Below, piece after piece: positions 21,201-33,945 of a stretch of DNA of 64,000 bases. This DNA is from Viola odorata (taxonomy: Eukaryota; Streptophyta; Magnoliopsida; Malpighiales; Violaceae). Location: contig OY829539.1 of NCBI GenBank assembly GCA_963691705.1, forward strand, positions 49,822,327-49,886,326, in the 5' to 3' direction. The position numbers were made by a program, and so were the translations under genes. The notes under the pieces are model-generated. The model did no database searches and had not been told where the DNA came from. It was given only the letters and a program-made list of their open reading frames with translations. Position 1 is the stretch's first letter, and every line of letters begins with the position of its first letter.

Positions 21201-24200
21201 AAAGTGCCAGGGGATATTCAGAAAGATCATATCCCTGCAAAATCCCCTGTTGATTTGGGAGTCACAAATAAGACATCTGAGTCTCATCTTGATGATGGAA
21301 AGAAGACTGGGACAGTTGCTGGTGATGGTGGCTTAAATAAAGTGGCTGCTCGAATCTCTAGTCCCGTGAAACAGAGAGAATATAGACGGCCTGATGGCAG
21401 AAAGAGAATCATTCCAGAAGCAGTAGGTGTCCCCAACCAACAGGAAACAATAACTGGTGGAGTTCAGTCTCAAGCTCCTGATTTTCCTACTGTGACATTA
21501 GAGCAAAGAAAGAATGAAAATGGAATAATTTCTGTAGATACTGCTGTGCGAGACAGTTCTCTCAGGCCAACACTTGGCAGAAGCTCTGACTTAAAGGAAC
21601 GCTCTGGGATCACAGCAAGGGCTACAGTTACTGATAATTTGGTCATTGAGAAGGTTCCAGGCTTTACAGGGAGAAATGACGATGTCCATGTTGAACAGGC
21701 TGGAAGTTTAAAGGCATCTAGTTCCTCTAGTGCTTGCTGTACATCTCTTGCAATTAGGGTGTTTGATAAGAAGTTAGGAGAAAATACTGTACCATTTTGC
21801 TTGGAAGCTTGTCCCAAAGAACACGTTGCAAATGATATTGTGGGGGTAGGAACTACATGTATGATGAAAGAAACGGAAATTGTTTGTACAAGAGGAGGTC
21901 AAACTCTTTGGTCTGACAGGATCTCAGGAAAAGTCACTGTTTTAGCTGGAAATGCAAACTTCTGGGCTGTAGGGTGTGAGGATGGAGGCCTACAGGTAAC
22001 TATTAATGCCTTGTCCTTAGTCATAACAGTTATTCTAAAACAGCTACAATCTACTGCTTAGCTTTGTACTATTCTTGACGTAGTTGCTCTGTGAAATAAC
22101 CTTCAATATGAGTAGTAGCAGTAAAACTTTGTCATTATTTTGCTATTGGACCTTGCAAACTTTGTTGGCGTTTAAATCGTGATGTGGAAGCATGAATAAC
22201 TAACTGAATGCTTTTTTCTACTGCTTTGAATTTCAACGTCCCTCATCCAGGGAAGAAAAAACAGATGAAATTTCTCTTATACAGGGAATTTGTGGCCTTT
22301 ATATTTTGACAGATCATGTTGTTTTGTGAAATCTCTATTTTTTGTATTTTTTTTAAATGATACTGTTGAATTTTTTTCTAAACTGGTAAACCTGGTGGCT
22401 GTTCCAATTTAAACATTTCAAATTTTGCTTGTACCTTGTGTTTTGTTTAAGAAAGTAATAATAAAGAGCATGCTGGCTGGTACTAATTCAGGTTTCTTCA
22501 AGACTTCAAAGTTGTTGTAGATACTTGACATTCTAACAAAACACTTATTTCTTTTCCTATTGGTATATGAGCTTAGTATTAATAATTAAGTCCCTTTAAA
22601 TTTATTATTAATGTATTTATTGAACCTTTTTTTCCCGAGAAGGTTTACACAAAATGTGGGAGGCGGACCATGCCAACCATGATGATGGGTTCTGCAGCAA
22701 CCTTTATAGACTGTGATGAGTCCTGGAAGTTGTTGGTCGTCACAAGGAAAGGATCCTTGCATGTATGGGATTTGTTCACTCGGAATTGTCTCCTTCAGGA
22801 CTCATTGGCATCCCTAATATCTTTAGATCCAAACTCCTCTGGAAAAGGTTTGGCGCCCTAACCCATTTGAGAGCAAGATGCAGTAGCAGATTCACAGCCT
22901 CAATACTATTGCATGTGGTGCCAATATTTGTATGCCTGCTGATAACTATTTTTTCAATTTTTGGTGTTTATTGTATTCCTGTGGCTCTTTCAGGGATAAT
23001 CAAAATTATATCTGCAAAGTTGTCAAAGTCTGGTTCACCTCTTGTTGTCTTGGGCACTCGCCATGCCTTCCTTTATGACACAAGTCTAAGGTGCTGGCTG
23101 AGAGTGGCAGATGACTGCTTCCCTGCATCAAATTTTGCTACCTCTTGGAATTTAGGTTCAGCTCCGAATGGTGAGCTTGCTGCTTTGCAAGTGGATGTTA
23201 GGAAATATTTGGCCAGAAAGCCAGGGTGGAGCAGGTAGTTATCCACTTTGATAATTTCTTTTTTTGAACTTCAATGAGTCTTACCTGTCTTGACATTTAA
23301 AAAGCCATCCAAGAATTGCCTTTTCTGTTTTAAAAATCACCAGGCAGAGATAGCTACATGAAAGCCTTCTTTGTGCATGTTCGGGATGTGCCCATGCACT
23401 TATTATGTCTTTTTTTGAGCTGCTTCTTGACCTTCCAAAATTTTGGATATTTTTGTATTAAATGCTGAAAAAAATGTAATAACCCTAGCGTTGTTTCTGC
23501 TTACATCAATGGTTTGTGTATCCTGGAGCTTGAAATTTCGTTGTGGTTTACCAGGGTAACAGATGATGGAGTGCAAACGCGTGCTCACTTGGAGGCTCAA
23601 TTAGCATCCTCTTTGGCTTTGAAGTCTGTGAATGAATATTGCCAGTGTCTTCTTTCATACATTCGCTTCCTAGCAAGGTATTTGTCTTGGTGAATTTTCT
23701 GTATTGATTTTTCCCCCAAAGCATATATGTAAATGATACCAAGACTGCTGTGTATATCATTCCACAACTTAAGACATTCATTTTTACTTATTTCCATTAC
23801 AGAGAAGCTGATGAGTCTCGTTTACGAGAAGTCTGTGAAAGTTTCCTGGGACCTCCAACTGGGATGGCTGAATCTACTTCTTCATATACAAAAAATCTGG
23901 CTTGGGATCCTAATGTGCTTGTAAGGATTTCTGTATAACGCATCTTTAAGTGCTTGCCCATGTACTTATCTTAGCGGCATATTTCTCTATAGTTGTTTTG
24001 GTATTTGTGTTACAGTATAGAGGATTAATTTTGTTCAGTAATTACCTGGGAGAAGATTGCTTTTTGCATGCCTCATGCACTTAGTCTCCTCGTTGCTACA
24101 CATTTCGTTGTTCACAAAGTACACCTTTTTAGGGAATGCCTCCTTATTTTGCACCTTTTCTCTCCCAGTGGCACACGCGCTATTTCTTGTCATAGAGTGA

Positions 24201-24812
24201 GTTCTATAGAAGTCTTCAGTTCTTTTCACTAACGTAAAGTTCAGTTTAGATTTTTAGACTTATGCGATGGAATACTAAGGCCTTGGGGCTAAAATAAGAT
24301 AATTTAGTTAGTGATTACACAGATGTTCAAGGATGATTTCTACTAAAGCCTCAATTTTCTTTTGAAGCCCTAATTCTTGTCTTTGGGTTCTGCAGGGAAT
24401 GAAGAAGCACAAGCTCTTAAGAGAAGATATTCTTCCAGCAATGGCATCTAATCGGAAAGTCCAGCGTTTGCTCAATGAATTCATGGATCTCTTGTCTGAA
24501 TATGGAAGTGCTGAAGCTAATCTTGAGCATCAAAACCTGTTACTGCCAAGTACATCTCAACCAGCAGCTACTCGTATGGACTGTGACCCAGTAATAGATC
24601 AAATAATGAAGGACTGTGACCCTGCAACAGATGAAACAGTCTCGATCCCCCCACCAACTGATCATACAGTCTCCAACCAACGACCAACAGAGCAAACAGC
24701 CACCATCCCGCAGCCCACTGATCAAACAAAATGTGCTCCACCAGCATCTGATCATCTGGAATCCACCCACATTACTGCAAATGAAGCAAATTGTAAATCA
24801 AATAACAACTGA
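18284..24812 (+). CDS. HIRA: HIRA histone chaperone, ten exons
   Basis: Exons read as 18284-18391, 19502-19777, 20122-20373, 20451-20848, 20981-21995, 22643-22847, 22994-23234, 23555-23677, 23803-23920 and 24396-24812. They join in phase, with GT-AG introns, to 1050 codons plus TGA. The N-terminal third (to about residue 350) is a WD40 propeller ([53 protein letters not shown]). Near residue 480, [13 protein letters not shown] matches the B domain that binds ASF1. The C-terminal HIRA domain follows ([49 protein letters not shown]). HIRA deposits histone H3.3 with H4 independently of replication in the nucleus. The last about 100 residues are a Thr/Pro-rich tail with PTDQT-like repeats, an addition I do not recall in Arabidopsis HIRA. 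The start is the first Met, giving the usual [17 protein letters not shown] opening. Confidence 0.96.
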
Positions 24813-25599
24813 TCAGTTGATTCAACGCAATAGATGATGGTTCAAGTTATCGTTGATTCAACAGCAAGAGACGTTGGTTGTTTGATGCTGAAGCTTCTAA
24901 CTTCTTATACACAGTAGCAGACTAACATATGGGGTAGCTCTGGAGTGGATATAGATATTGCTCCCTGCTAAAAAGACATGACAAACTAGAGAAGGCATTT
25001 TGCATAAACGGCGAACAGGTTCGCGCATCTCATCTTGTTTAACACTCATTATGTAACGATCTCATCTAGTTAGCAATAAGTTTTTGAGTTATAGTTGTGT
25101 AACCAATTTGGTGGATTGCTTTTTCTTGTACAATTTTTAGCATTCTTCAGTTGATATTTCTATTAATCCCTCATTGGATAAGAGAGGTAAACAAATCTGT
25201 TTGACCTAACTTCTTCGCCTTGACTGCCTCATGAAATGTAAAATTAGGGATTTTAATTCATGATATAATCATTTTTATTTTGATCATTGAGCTGAGTTAA
25301 TTGATGAAAGGGTCAAGATGCCATTTTTTGAGAAAACGTACCCAACGGTTCTATATGTTATTTTTTCATTTTAGTTAATCTCATTTATTTTTTTGTCCAT
25401 TTCGATTCCAAGTGTTATACTCTTCAATTTAATTAAGTTCTAACCGTTAAAAAAAAAGTAACTGGATAAATTCCTGTTAACTATTGTTTTTTTTTTTTTT
25501 TTTTTTTGACAAATAGGCTTATCTAAAATTAAAGAGTTAAAAAAAATTAAAAATCTATAAAACGAATTAATAGAATTCCAAAAACAATAATTAATTCCT
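24813..25599. other. HIRA 3' UTR and spacer
   Basis: The first 300-400 bases probably are the HIRA 3' UTR. Then AT-rich spacer with a long T run near 25485-25507. No gene seen. Confidence 0.5.
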
Positions 25600-25835
25600 C
25601 AACCAAATCCGCTCTCCATCTCCCTCCGACACTCTTACCGACACTCTCCCAAACGACGTCGCTTACATCCTCTCCCCACAGTCCATCCACATCCCCATCT
25701 TCTACTTCTTCTCCCTCATGTCCCTCGGCGTCACCGTCTCCCCCGCCAATCCCCTCAGCTCCGTCGCTAAAATCTCCTACCAAACCCAACTAATAACCCC
25801 CAAAATCGCCTTTGTTAAACCTACATATTCAACCC
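25600..25835 (+). pseudogene. 4-coumarate:CoA ligase-like (AMP-binding) fragment
   Basis: One plus-strand frame reads DTLPNDVAYILSPQSIHIPI, then LGVTVSPANPLSS, a KISYQTQL segment and KIAFVKP. This matches the N-terminal part of 4CL-like acyl-CoA ligases, in which a Ser-Pro-Asn-Ser-X-His-X-Pro segment precedes LGVVVSPANPLS. Only about 75 residues remain. There is no start, AMP-binding P-loop (SSGTTG) or C-terminal domain nearby, so it is a gene fragment. It is GC-richer than its surroundings, consistent with a displaced exon. Which 4CL-like clade is unclear. Confidence 0.7.
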
Positions 25836-27351
25836 AATTAAAGCTAAAGATTAGATCTTTACACTAAATTATTGCTAAAAAGTAACAACAGGACACTTGG
25901 GTCATTCTCATTTCCGTTACCTTCATTAAACGCCCAAGCTGTATTTTGCAGCACGATGGCTGCAGCGCTGGAAGCGTTATCTACAAGGGAGATTTCATCA
26001 ACATGGTCGGAGTTGACGAGTGATTTGATGACTGACCAGCATTGGAGGATGCCGGGCATGAGCTGGTTGTGGAAGAAAGGGTCTGGTTGACGGAGGTACT
26101 GATGCTGACATTGGTGTTGCTTGTAAATCACAGACTGAGGACAACAACCAAAGCTTCCATTGTTAATGCGAGCGATTGATAGGTCATGGTGGGAACACTC
26201 ATATTGGATTTCTTGTCTATGATGAAACTTGTCATCACTCTAGGCTTCTTGGTGGATGTTGGGTCTTTACAGCCGTTGATGGTGATGGTGTGCTTGTGGT
26301 GAGCGGCCATGATGAAATTTCGCAGGTAACTTTTGATTAAATGGTATTAAAAAATTATAATATTTTTTTTCCGATTAGGAAGTAAATTTATTTTTTATCA
26401 AATGATAACAAATTTATTTTCACTTTTGTTATTTTTATTTTCAGATGGCTCGTTTATCAGAAAAAATAATAAAATAATACTCGTTAACGTTTTCCCATCA
26501 TTTTTCATCTAATGTCAATCCAATCGTCAATTTCTTGAAGCCCTAAAAAATTCCAAAATAAAATGATCTTATAGCTGCATAAAAATTCTGGTTTTTGTCG
26601 TTGACAAACTCAAAGGTTATTCCTGCTATTGTCGGAATAGATTAAGAGAATCCTCCGCTTCTTGTCATACCAATCTAATAATCTACTAATAAACTAGTCT
26701 ACCTATTTTCACAGCTATAAACATCACACATGATACGAATACTGATACTATTATGCGAAAAAAAAAAAAAATTTAGAACATTTACATGATATATCATTCA
26801 AAATATATTTTACATTAAATATTTTTTGACATCAATAATTACTTAAAATTATAATAAAAAATAGATATAAGAGAGATGAGTCGGACACGTATCCATCAGG
26901 TATTGGTATTGAAAAGAAACAGTAAAAAAATGAAGTCTCATTATCAGTACTTATTAGGCATATGAATATTTGTATTGGTCACCCTCTCACCAAAACTCAA
27001 AAGAGACTGTTAACCTATATCTGCATATGCGCTGTGTTTTATTAATAGATGTGACTGTCATCTACGAAAATTAAAACTTGTCGTGTTAGATTTTTTATAT
27101 CCCTAATTTAGTTGATCACAGAGAGAAAAGGACGGGCACTTTGTGATCGGCTAACGTACTCAGCAGATAACTCCGAAGTGTTATGAATACGACTTGACTG
27201 TCCTCACAATTCTGCTAAGTGCTAAGGAACGACAAATACATATTGCCTCACACTAAATTTTCTCGGCGCCATATATCTCCCTAACCGCACTTCACTACAA
27301 GAATTAAAAGTAGGGTTGCAAATAGGCAGGTAGCCTTAGCGGTTAATATGT
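25836..27351. other. Spacer with an unrecognised low-AT patch
   Basis: From 25880 to 26330 base composition is closer to coding DNA, and the minus strand has open stretches (MAAHHKHTITING from 26310; FFHNQLMPGILQCW near 26050). I could not place them in any family and there are stops between them. It may be a decayed exon. From 26340 to 27351 it is AT-rich with nothing supported. Confidence 0.35.
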
Positions 27352-27356
27352 AATTA

Positions 27357-28276
27357 TGTATTACTTATATAATTAGATGAACGGTTGATAATATTAGAGC
27401 CTCTACGAGCAAACGGTCCTGATCAGGAGTTTTTGAATCTTGATTGATAGTCCTCGTCTTGGGGGGAGGATTATGTTGTAATTTGGCATGCTGATGTAGA
27501 CTGTCTCGTCGTTCCTACGCCATCTGCAAAGCGTCGAAAGGGTCTCCGGCGTAGAAGCTCCAACGATCAAGTCAGTAAGTATGATGAAGATAATTATTGA
27601 GGGAGAACTATCGGCAAGGCGAAGGTATTTGGGCAGAACTTTGGTACGCGCGTGCGTGTATGCCTGTCTCTGTATGAAGTGGTGATAGGGTGGTATTTAT
27701 AACCTCGCCCTGTGAGTCACCCTGGACACGTGTCATTTGAGTTTGGTAAGCCGTTACCGATACCTATCCCCTTATCCAATAGTTCCCTATCATATTGTAC
27801 AAGTAATATACTTACTTGGCGAAGCCGATATGTGTAGCCTTAGCTATTGTTGATGATATAAACCGGGAGGTATATATATCGAGAGTCGTTGGTGATGAAA
27901 GGTCGTAGTTGCCCTTGTGGTGCCTTGTTTACATTATCAGCTAGGAGTTGTGGTTACCGTTGTCATCTGTATTTACCGGTAACTCCTTGACCATACTGCT
28001 AGGTAAGTGCGTGTCCAGTAACCTTCTTAGATCACTATGATCACTCTTGGTGGGAGATGATGTGTGTATCATAAAGTTACTGGGACCTCATTGGACTAGT
28101 CCACGTGGCATACACCTTACCACTTACCGGAATTTAGGTTACCAGTTTTATGAAATGTCAGGAATACTCTTGGTGTATTTTTATGTATTATCATTGAAAT
28201 ATACTCGTATTTATTTGAATTGGTGATGAACTTGTATAAGTTTCATAGAGGCCTTAACTTGAGGTGGTGTGTGACA
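27357..28276 (-). mobile_element. Solo LTR with duplication AATTA
   Basis: It begins TGTATTAC and ends GTGTGACA on the plus strand (TGT/ACA ends), and AATTA flanks it at 27352-27356 and 28277-28281. On the minus strand it shows a TATA box (TATAAATA, 27701-27694), then the motifs ACTTGATCGTTGGAG and GACGCTTTGCAG, also found in the LTR fragment at 8772-9010. This gives promoter orientation and family relation. There is no internal element sequence, so it is solo. The duplication is AT-rich, so the edges are less secure than for the other solo LTRs. Confidence 0.65.
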
Positions 28277-28281
28277 AATTA

Positions 28282-29534
28282 AAATACTAGATTATAGACA
28301 TCACTTATAAGCCGTAACTTTTGAACATGATAATTAATTTCTATATAATTGATTAGTAGTATTACTTTTTGTTGCGTGATTGAGTTATAATTGTTATAAA
28401 TTGTATGAATATAAAAAGACCTCCTTTGTCAAAAAAAGTGAATATAAATTATAATAAAACAAGTAAGTAAAATGAAGTATCTAAAGGAAGAAATAATTAG
28501 TAAAGTTATGGTGTGACTTGTGAGGTTACTAAGAAGAGGAAGAAATGATGTGTTCTTAAATTTGGAAACAAACTACACCTCTACCTCTACCTGTTACCAT
28601 CGAAGATGTACCAAAATGAAAGAAATCCAGTTGTCTTGTAAAAGCATAAAAGGAGGGCAAAGAAAAAGAAAGGTTTAATAATCGATTTAGTTCCCGTATT
28701 TACGAAATCATATATTTTTTACATGTTTATAAAATTGGTTCAATTAAAATACATAATTGTTGACGCGACCCGCTAGCGTGGTCGGCATGTTTAATTATTA
28801 TGTGACGTCAAATTGTGTATACACTATTTGCCCACGTCCGTAGAGAAGGAAATGGTGTTGCGCGGTTCTCTTAGCATAGCAAGGATCGTCAAGAACAGGG
28901 GACTTTATAGCTTGGTTCTAACAAAAAATTAACTCTTTTGTTTCTGCGTTTTTGGGCACCTTTTGGGTTTGTCTGTGTATTCCCACCTCATTTTAGGCAC
29001 TTCCCTTTTAATGATATCTCTGGTTTATCAAAAAAGAAAATATAGATATAACTAAATTAATAAACACATAAAAAAATATAAAATTTTATAAACTTAGGGC
29101 TTAGATCAATCATAAACTGAAAAGAAAAGAAAATAATAGGTTCGAATCATTTAATTTAACGCGTACAAAATATCTAATTTGATACGAACAAAATTAATCA
29201 CAAATCAATCTCTTACAGAAATACGAGACCTAAAAATTGATCCTCGCCTGGCGTGCACTCCATCAGGTGATCACTGATCAGCTGGTAATTAATTGTATAA
29301 TCTGTCCTTTGACTGATCACCACACAAAACTCACTATCATGCACCGTTTTTATTAAACTCAAGCTCAATAAATAGGAGGCCAATGGTACCATACCTTTTC
29401 CTCTATGCCCTAAACCAAACCCATTAATTTCTCCACTCTCTTCATTTTGAGCAAAAAAGAGAGGAAGGAGTGGCTAGCTAGGACACCCAAAATTTCTACT
29501 CAACGACTCGTCGTTCCTCTCTCATTTTGCCACC
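28282..29534. other. Upstream region of FAR copy 1
   Basis: No gene seen. The last 250 bases are the probable promoter and 5' UTR, with nested TGATCA-type palindromes around 29267-29290 and a weak AATAAATAGG element near 29368. Confidence 0.45.
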
Positions 29535-32500
29535 ATGGAGTTTGGAAGTGTTTTGGGGTTTCTTGAGAACAAGACTATTTTTGTGACCGGAGCAACTGGG
29601 TTTCTAGCAAAGAGTACTTACTTACATTCTTTGAATTTTTCTATTCTCCGCTAACCTAATCGTCCCTTAATTCTATTTTATTAACAAAAATGAGATTCGA
29701 ACTTGAGACTTTATTGGTATACAATCAGTAAACAAAGTCTAAATGTTTGTGGTTAAATTAAGTTAATTTATTATGTTTGCAGTTTTTGTGGAAAAAGTGC
29801 TGAGGATACAACCAAATGTGAAGAAACTTTATCTTCTTCTAAGAGCTGCAGATGCTAAGACTGCCTCCCAACGCTTCCACAACGAGGTTCCCTACATTAA
29901 TTTGCAGCTTTTACATTTCCTAGGTTATTAGTGGGCTATACTTTTCCTAAAAACCGAAACTAATCATTTCTTTAGTAGATACAAAATAATCTTAAACAAA
30001 CACTAAATAAGAAGGGAGCGAATACTACACACTTTAAGGCGGCATTTTAGACTTAAAAATATGAATCAGTAGTAAATGTAATAGATTGATCCCACAACTA
30101 TATAAGCGAGCCTACACTAAATGCTCACCGGTTTCGACCATTATAACTGATGGAGTAGTATCTATATCCTTCTATCTTTAATTTTGAAAAAAAAAACTAC
30201 CAAATTCAATTATGAATTCTACTTAACTCAGGATTTAGAAATATCTCAATTAATTAGCTCTTTATTTATTATCTTGTACATTATTTAATAATGTACATGA
30301 TGTACAGGTTATAGGGAAGGATTTGTTTCGAGTTTTAAGAGAGAAATGGGGAGCAAATCTTGATTCTTTCTTATCGGAAAAGATTGTTCTCGTCGCCGGT
30401 GACATCACTCGTGATGAGGACTTGGGAGTAAAGGATTCGAAATTGATTGGGGAAATGTACAAGGCATTAGATGCGGTCCTTAATTTAGCTGCAACTACCA
30501 ACTTTGATGAAAGGCTAGCCCACCACCGGCCACTTTCATTTGTTCTTTTTTTCTTTATTATTAATTATTAATTTTGTTCGGCTAATTAATGCTCCTTCTT
30601 TTCGAAAATTAAGCACACGTATTAAAAAATATATATACTGATATGACTGTTGCATTTAAAATTAGAGAGAGTAAAAAATAGATACGATTTGAGATAATTA
30701 GGTTTTTTTTTCTTCATGCAGATATGATGTTGCACTTGATATCAACACAATAGGAGCTAAGCATGTGTTGGGCTTTGCCAAGAAATGTGCTAAGCTAAAA
30801 GTTTTTGTCCAGGTCTCCACAGGTAATTAATTAGTCGTCGTGTGCGGCTGGCCAATGACATGGTCCAAAACAAAACAAAAACACCCATCACATGCCTTAA
30901 TTATTTTTTTCTAATTTTTAAAAAATAAAGCAATAAATGTTTTTGGCTTTAGTGGGAATAATTGTATTGAAGTTAAGGATTTAATTTAATTTGAAAAAAA
31001 TTGGTATTAAACTAGTTGCATTAATTAATTTAAATTTTCAGCATATGTGAGCGGGGAGAAAGCAGGGCTGGTCTTGGAGAGTCCATATGTCTTGGGGGAG
31101 TCGCTGAATGGGGCCAGTGGATTAGATATCGACGAGGAGAAGAGATTAGTTGATCAAAAATTGAATGAGTTACAATCTGAAGGAGCATCCCAAGAAGCAA
31201 TTAAATTGGCTATGAAAGATATGGGCATTGAAAGGTTCGCTTAGGTTTTACGTTTTAATTTTAGATTCCCATAAAAATAACACTGTTGTGTTTATTTTGT
31301 AATCTAAAATTTTAGAAGAAAAAAATACTACTTTATTCTTAAATAGTAATAATTATTTAAAGACAGTAAACAATTTTTTTTGCAAATAAAAATTTTGATA
31401 AAAAATAAATTAACAAATAAAATTAAAAAATAAGGAGGAAGGTTTAGCTTAAACTTACCTTTGTAAGAATATATATATATATAGTAAAATAAAATTGACA
31501 AATAAGTAATTTTATAAAATACAACTTTCTCTAAACTCGAAAAAAATGAGATTCCTACCCCCTAGATAAGGAATCACTATCTTCGATTTTGATGAAAGTT
31601 GGATTCTCAAAAGTCTAACTTTTCCTTGTGTCAACCAAACACAATAAATTAATCAAACTTCTTAAGTATATTTTATTAATTTTTATAATTTTCTAACACG
31701 GTTATTAAATATTTTGTCATTTTTAACATTAGAGAATAAAAAAATAAGAATTTTATAATACATTTTTTAAGAAACTTTCCTCTAAACTTTTGTATGATTA
31801 GTGTTGTGATAATTATTACCAAACAGAAAAAATATTATTTTAGGGCTAATGGAACTAAAATTGGTTGATTACAATCCATTAAAATTGTTTATCTGTTTGA
31901 ACAAGGAAAATATTAAAAATATATCAGAATTAGGAAAGGAAAGAGAGACTTATTGATGGGTAATAGTATTGGGTACACTGTGAGGCCCATGGAGCTTCTA
32001 TAAAATTAAAAAGAATTCTAATATCCTGGTGTATGGTTTTGGATCGGCCCAACAACTGAAACCAGACTCCGGCCCGCCATCTATATTAGCCCTTAGTTTA
32101 GTGCTAGCAAAAATAATAATGATTTGATTTGATTTAATTAATAAATCAATAGTAGGGGCAGTACTACTAAGTTTAAATCTTTACATATAAAAATCCAAAC
32201 ATCAAATTTCAGTACCAAGAAGCGAGGATAGTAGTGAAATAGATCAAAGTCGCTGATAAACATGTAGTTAACTGGTTTGAGCCCCTTTTTACCTATTAAT
32301 GAAGAAGAAGAAAAGTCTCCAATTTGCACTCTTTTGATAATATATATTAAGCAGAAAATTTGAATAAAATTGGAGCATTTTCAGTATAATCAGTATTTTT
32401 TTTAAATGACAAATTACACTGTTAGGATTGAACCAATGTTATAAAAACGGTACTTCAATTGAGGTTCTAAATACAGTAAATAGTAATTAAGATGAAATGT

Positions 32501-33945
32501 GATAATAATATTATGATTACGCAGGGCAAAAGTTTATGGATGGCCAAATCCATATGTGTTTACCAAGGCGATGGGGGAGATGCTTATAGGACATTTGAAG
32601 GGAAACTTGTCCGTCGCCATCATACGACCAACCATTGTAACCAGTACTTACAAAGAACCCTTTCCTGGTTGGGTCGAAGGCGTCAGGTATATACATACAT
32701 ATATTCTTCTGTAAATAATATTTAAAAGATCGATTAATGATTTTATGAAAAATGGAAATTAAGATTACTTGTTTTGCTTAATTTCTGTATGTTGTTGGTT
32801 GCAGAACTATTGATAGTTTAGCTGTAGGCTACGGGAAAGGAAAATTGACGTGCTTTCTTGGTGATATTAATGGAGTTGTTGATGTGGTGAGTTAATTATT
32901 CATGATTAATTAAGCCTTAATTATGCACCCTCTTTGATGACCACAAATACATAAAAAGGCCATTCAACAAATCATTAGCCAAAAGATCGTTGGTTCGAAG
33001 AAACTAGTTCTAACCCAGATACGGTGACAATGATGGAGAAATAATGGATGAATGCAGATTCCGGCGGACATGGTGGTGAATGCAATGATTGTGGCAATGG
33101 TGGCTCACGCTAAATATCAACCGTCGGATTACGGTGATGCAATTTATCAGGTGGGATCATCGGTGAGAAATCTGGTGACGTATAGCAAACTTCAAGACTA
33201 TGCGCTGGCTTACTTTACTGAGAAGCCATGGATTGGTAAGGATGGAAAGGCTGTGAAAGTTGGGAGGGTTAAGGTGTTGCATAGCATGGCCAGCTTCCAT
33301 CGATACATGGCCATTCGCTACTTGTTGTTTCTAAAGGTTCGTCCAGACACGCCCTTATTGTTACCTAGCATATAACTAGAGTTTATAGTTAGATACTAAT
33401 CTTTTTTGTTGTCTAATAGAAGTTAATTTTATTTTTTTGGTAATTAGTAATTAGTAATCCAAAAAAAATGGTTTGCTTGAGACTTGTATATCTCTCTTTT
33501 GACTAGCCAATCGCATATGCAGGGACTAGAAGTGGTGAATGTAGCATTTTGTCACTATTTTGATGGCACCTACAATGAGCTCAATAGGAAGATTAAATTT
33601 GTGATGCGATTGGTGGATCTCTACAAGCCTTATTTGTTCTTCCGTGGAGTGTAAGTATATATATTATTCATTTATAATCCTCTGGCCATTCATCTGCTAA
33701 TCGCAAAATATTAATAGTGATTCGAGTTCAAATTTCTGCTAATTAATTAATTATTATGGGATGTTTATGGTGTATATATGTGCAGTTTTGATGACATGAA
33801 CACAGAGAAATTGCGAATGGCAGCGAGAGAGAATATTGGTGTAGATGAGCACAACATTTTTTACTTTGACCCAAAGACCATCAATTGGGAAGACTACATC
33901 GTCCACACCCACATCCCCGGTGTGGTTAAGTACGTTTTAAGATGA
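29535..33945 (+). CDS. FAR: Alcohol-forming fatty acyl-CoA reductase, copy 1
   Basis: Ten exons: 29535-29613, 29783-29886, 30308-30513, 30722-30822, 31042-31234, 32525-32686, 32805-32886, 33058-33336, 33523-33650 and 33786-33945. They join in frame to 497 codons plus TGA. The Rossmann motif VTGATGFL is at residues 17-24, the catalytic YVFTK (Y-X-X-X-K) at 238-242, then [11 protein letters not shown] and a C-terminal FAR domain ending [11 protein letters not shown]. Known family members use NADPH to reduce long-chain acyl-CoA to primary alcohols for wax, suberin or seed-coat lipids at the endoplasmic reticulum. The length and lack of an N-terminal extension fit the ER type rather than the plastid MS2 type. 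Intron 3 would need a GC donor (GAAAG|GCTAGC at 30514), unlike copies 2 and 3, so splicing may be inefficient. It is the first of three tandem copies. Confidence 0.92.

Noticed and set aside
20922..22061. Treating the HIRA middle exon as a separate gene
   Set aside because: The splice sites join it in phase with nine other exons into one complete HIRA reading frame.
27320..27480. tRNA-derived SINE with A-box and B-box-like motifs
   Set aside because: The motifs are poor and most of the stretch falls within the solo LTR with duplication AATTA.
29685..29760. SINE-like B-box sequence in FAR copy 1 intron 1
   Set aside because: GATTCGAACTTG resembles a reversed B box, but I could not find an A box, a tail or a target duplication.
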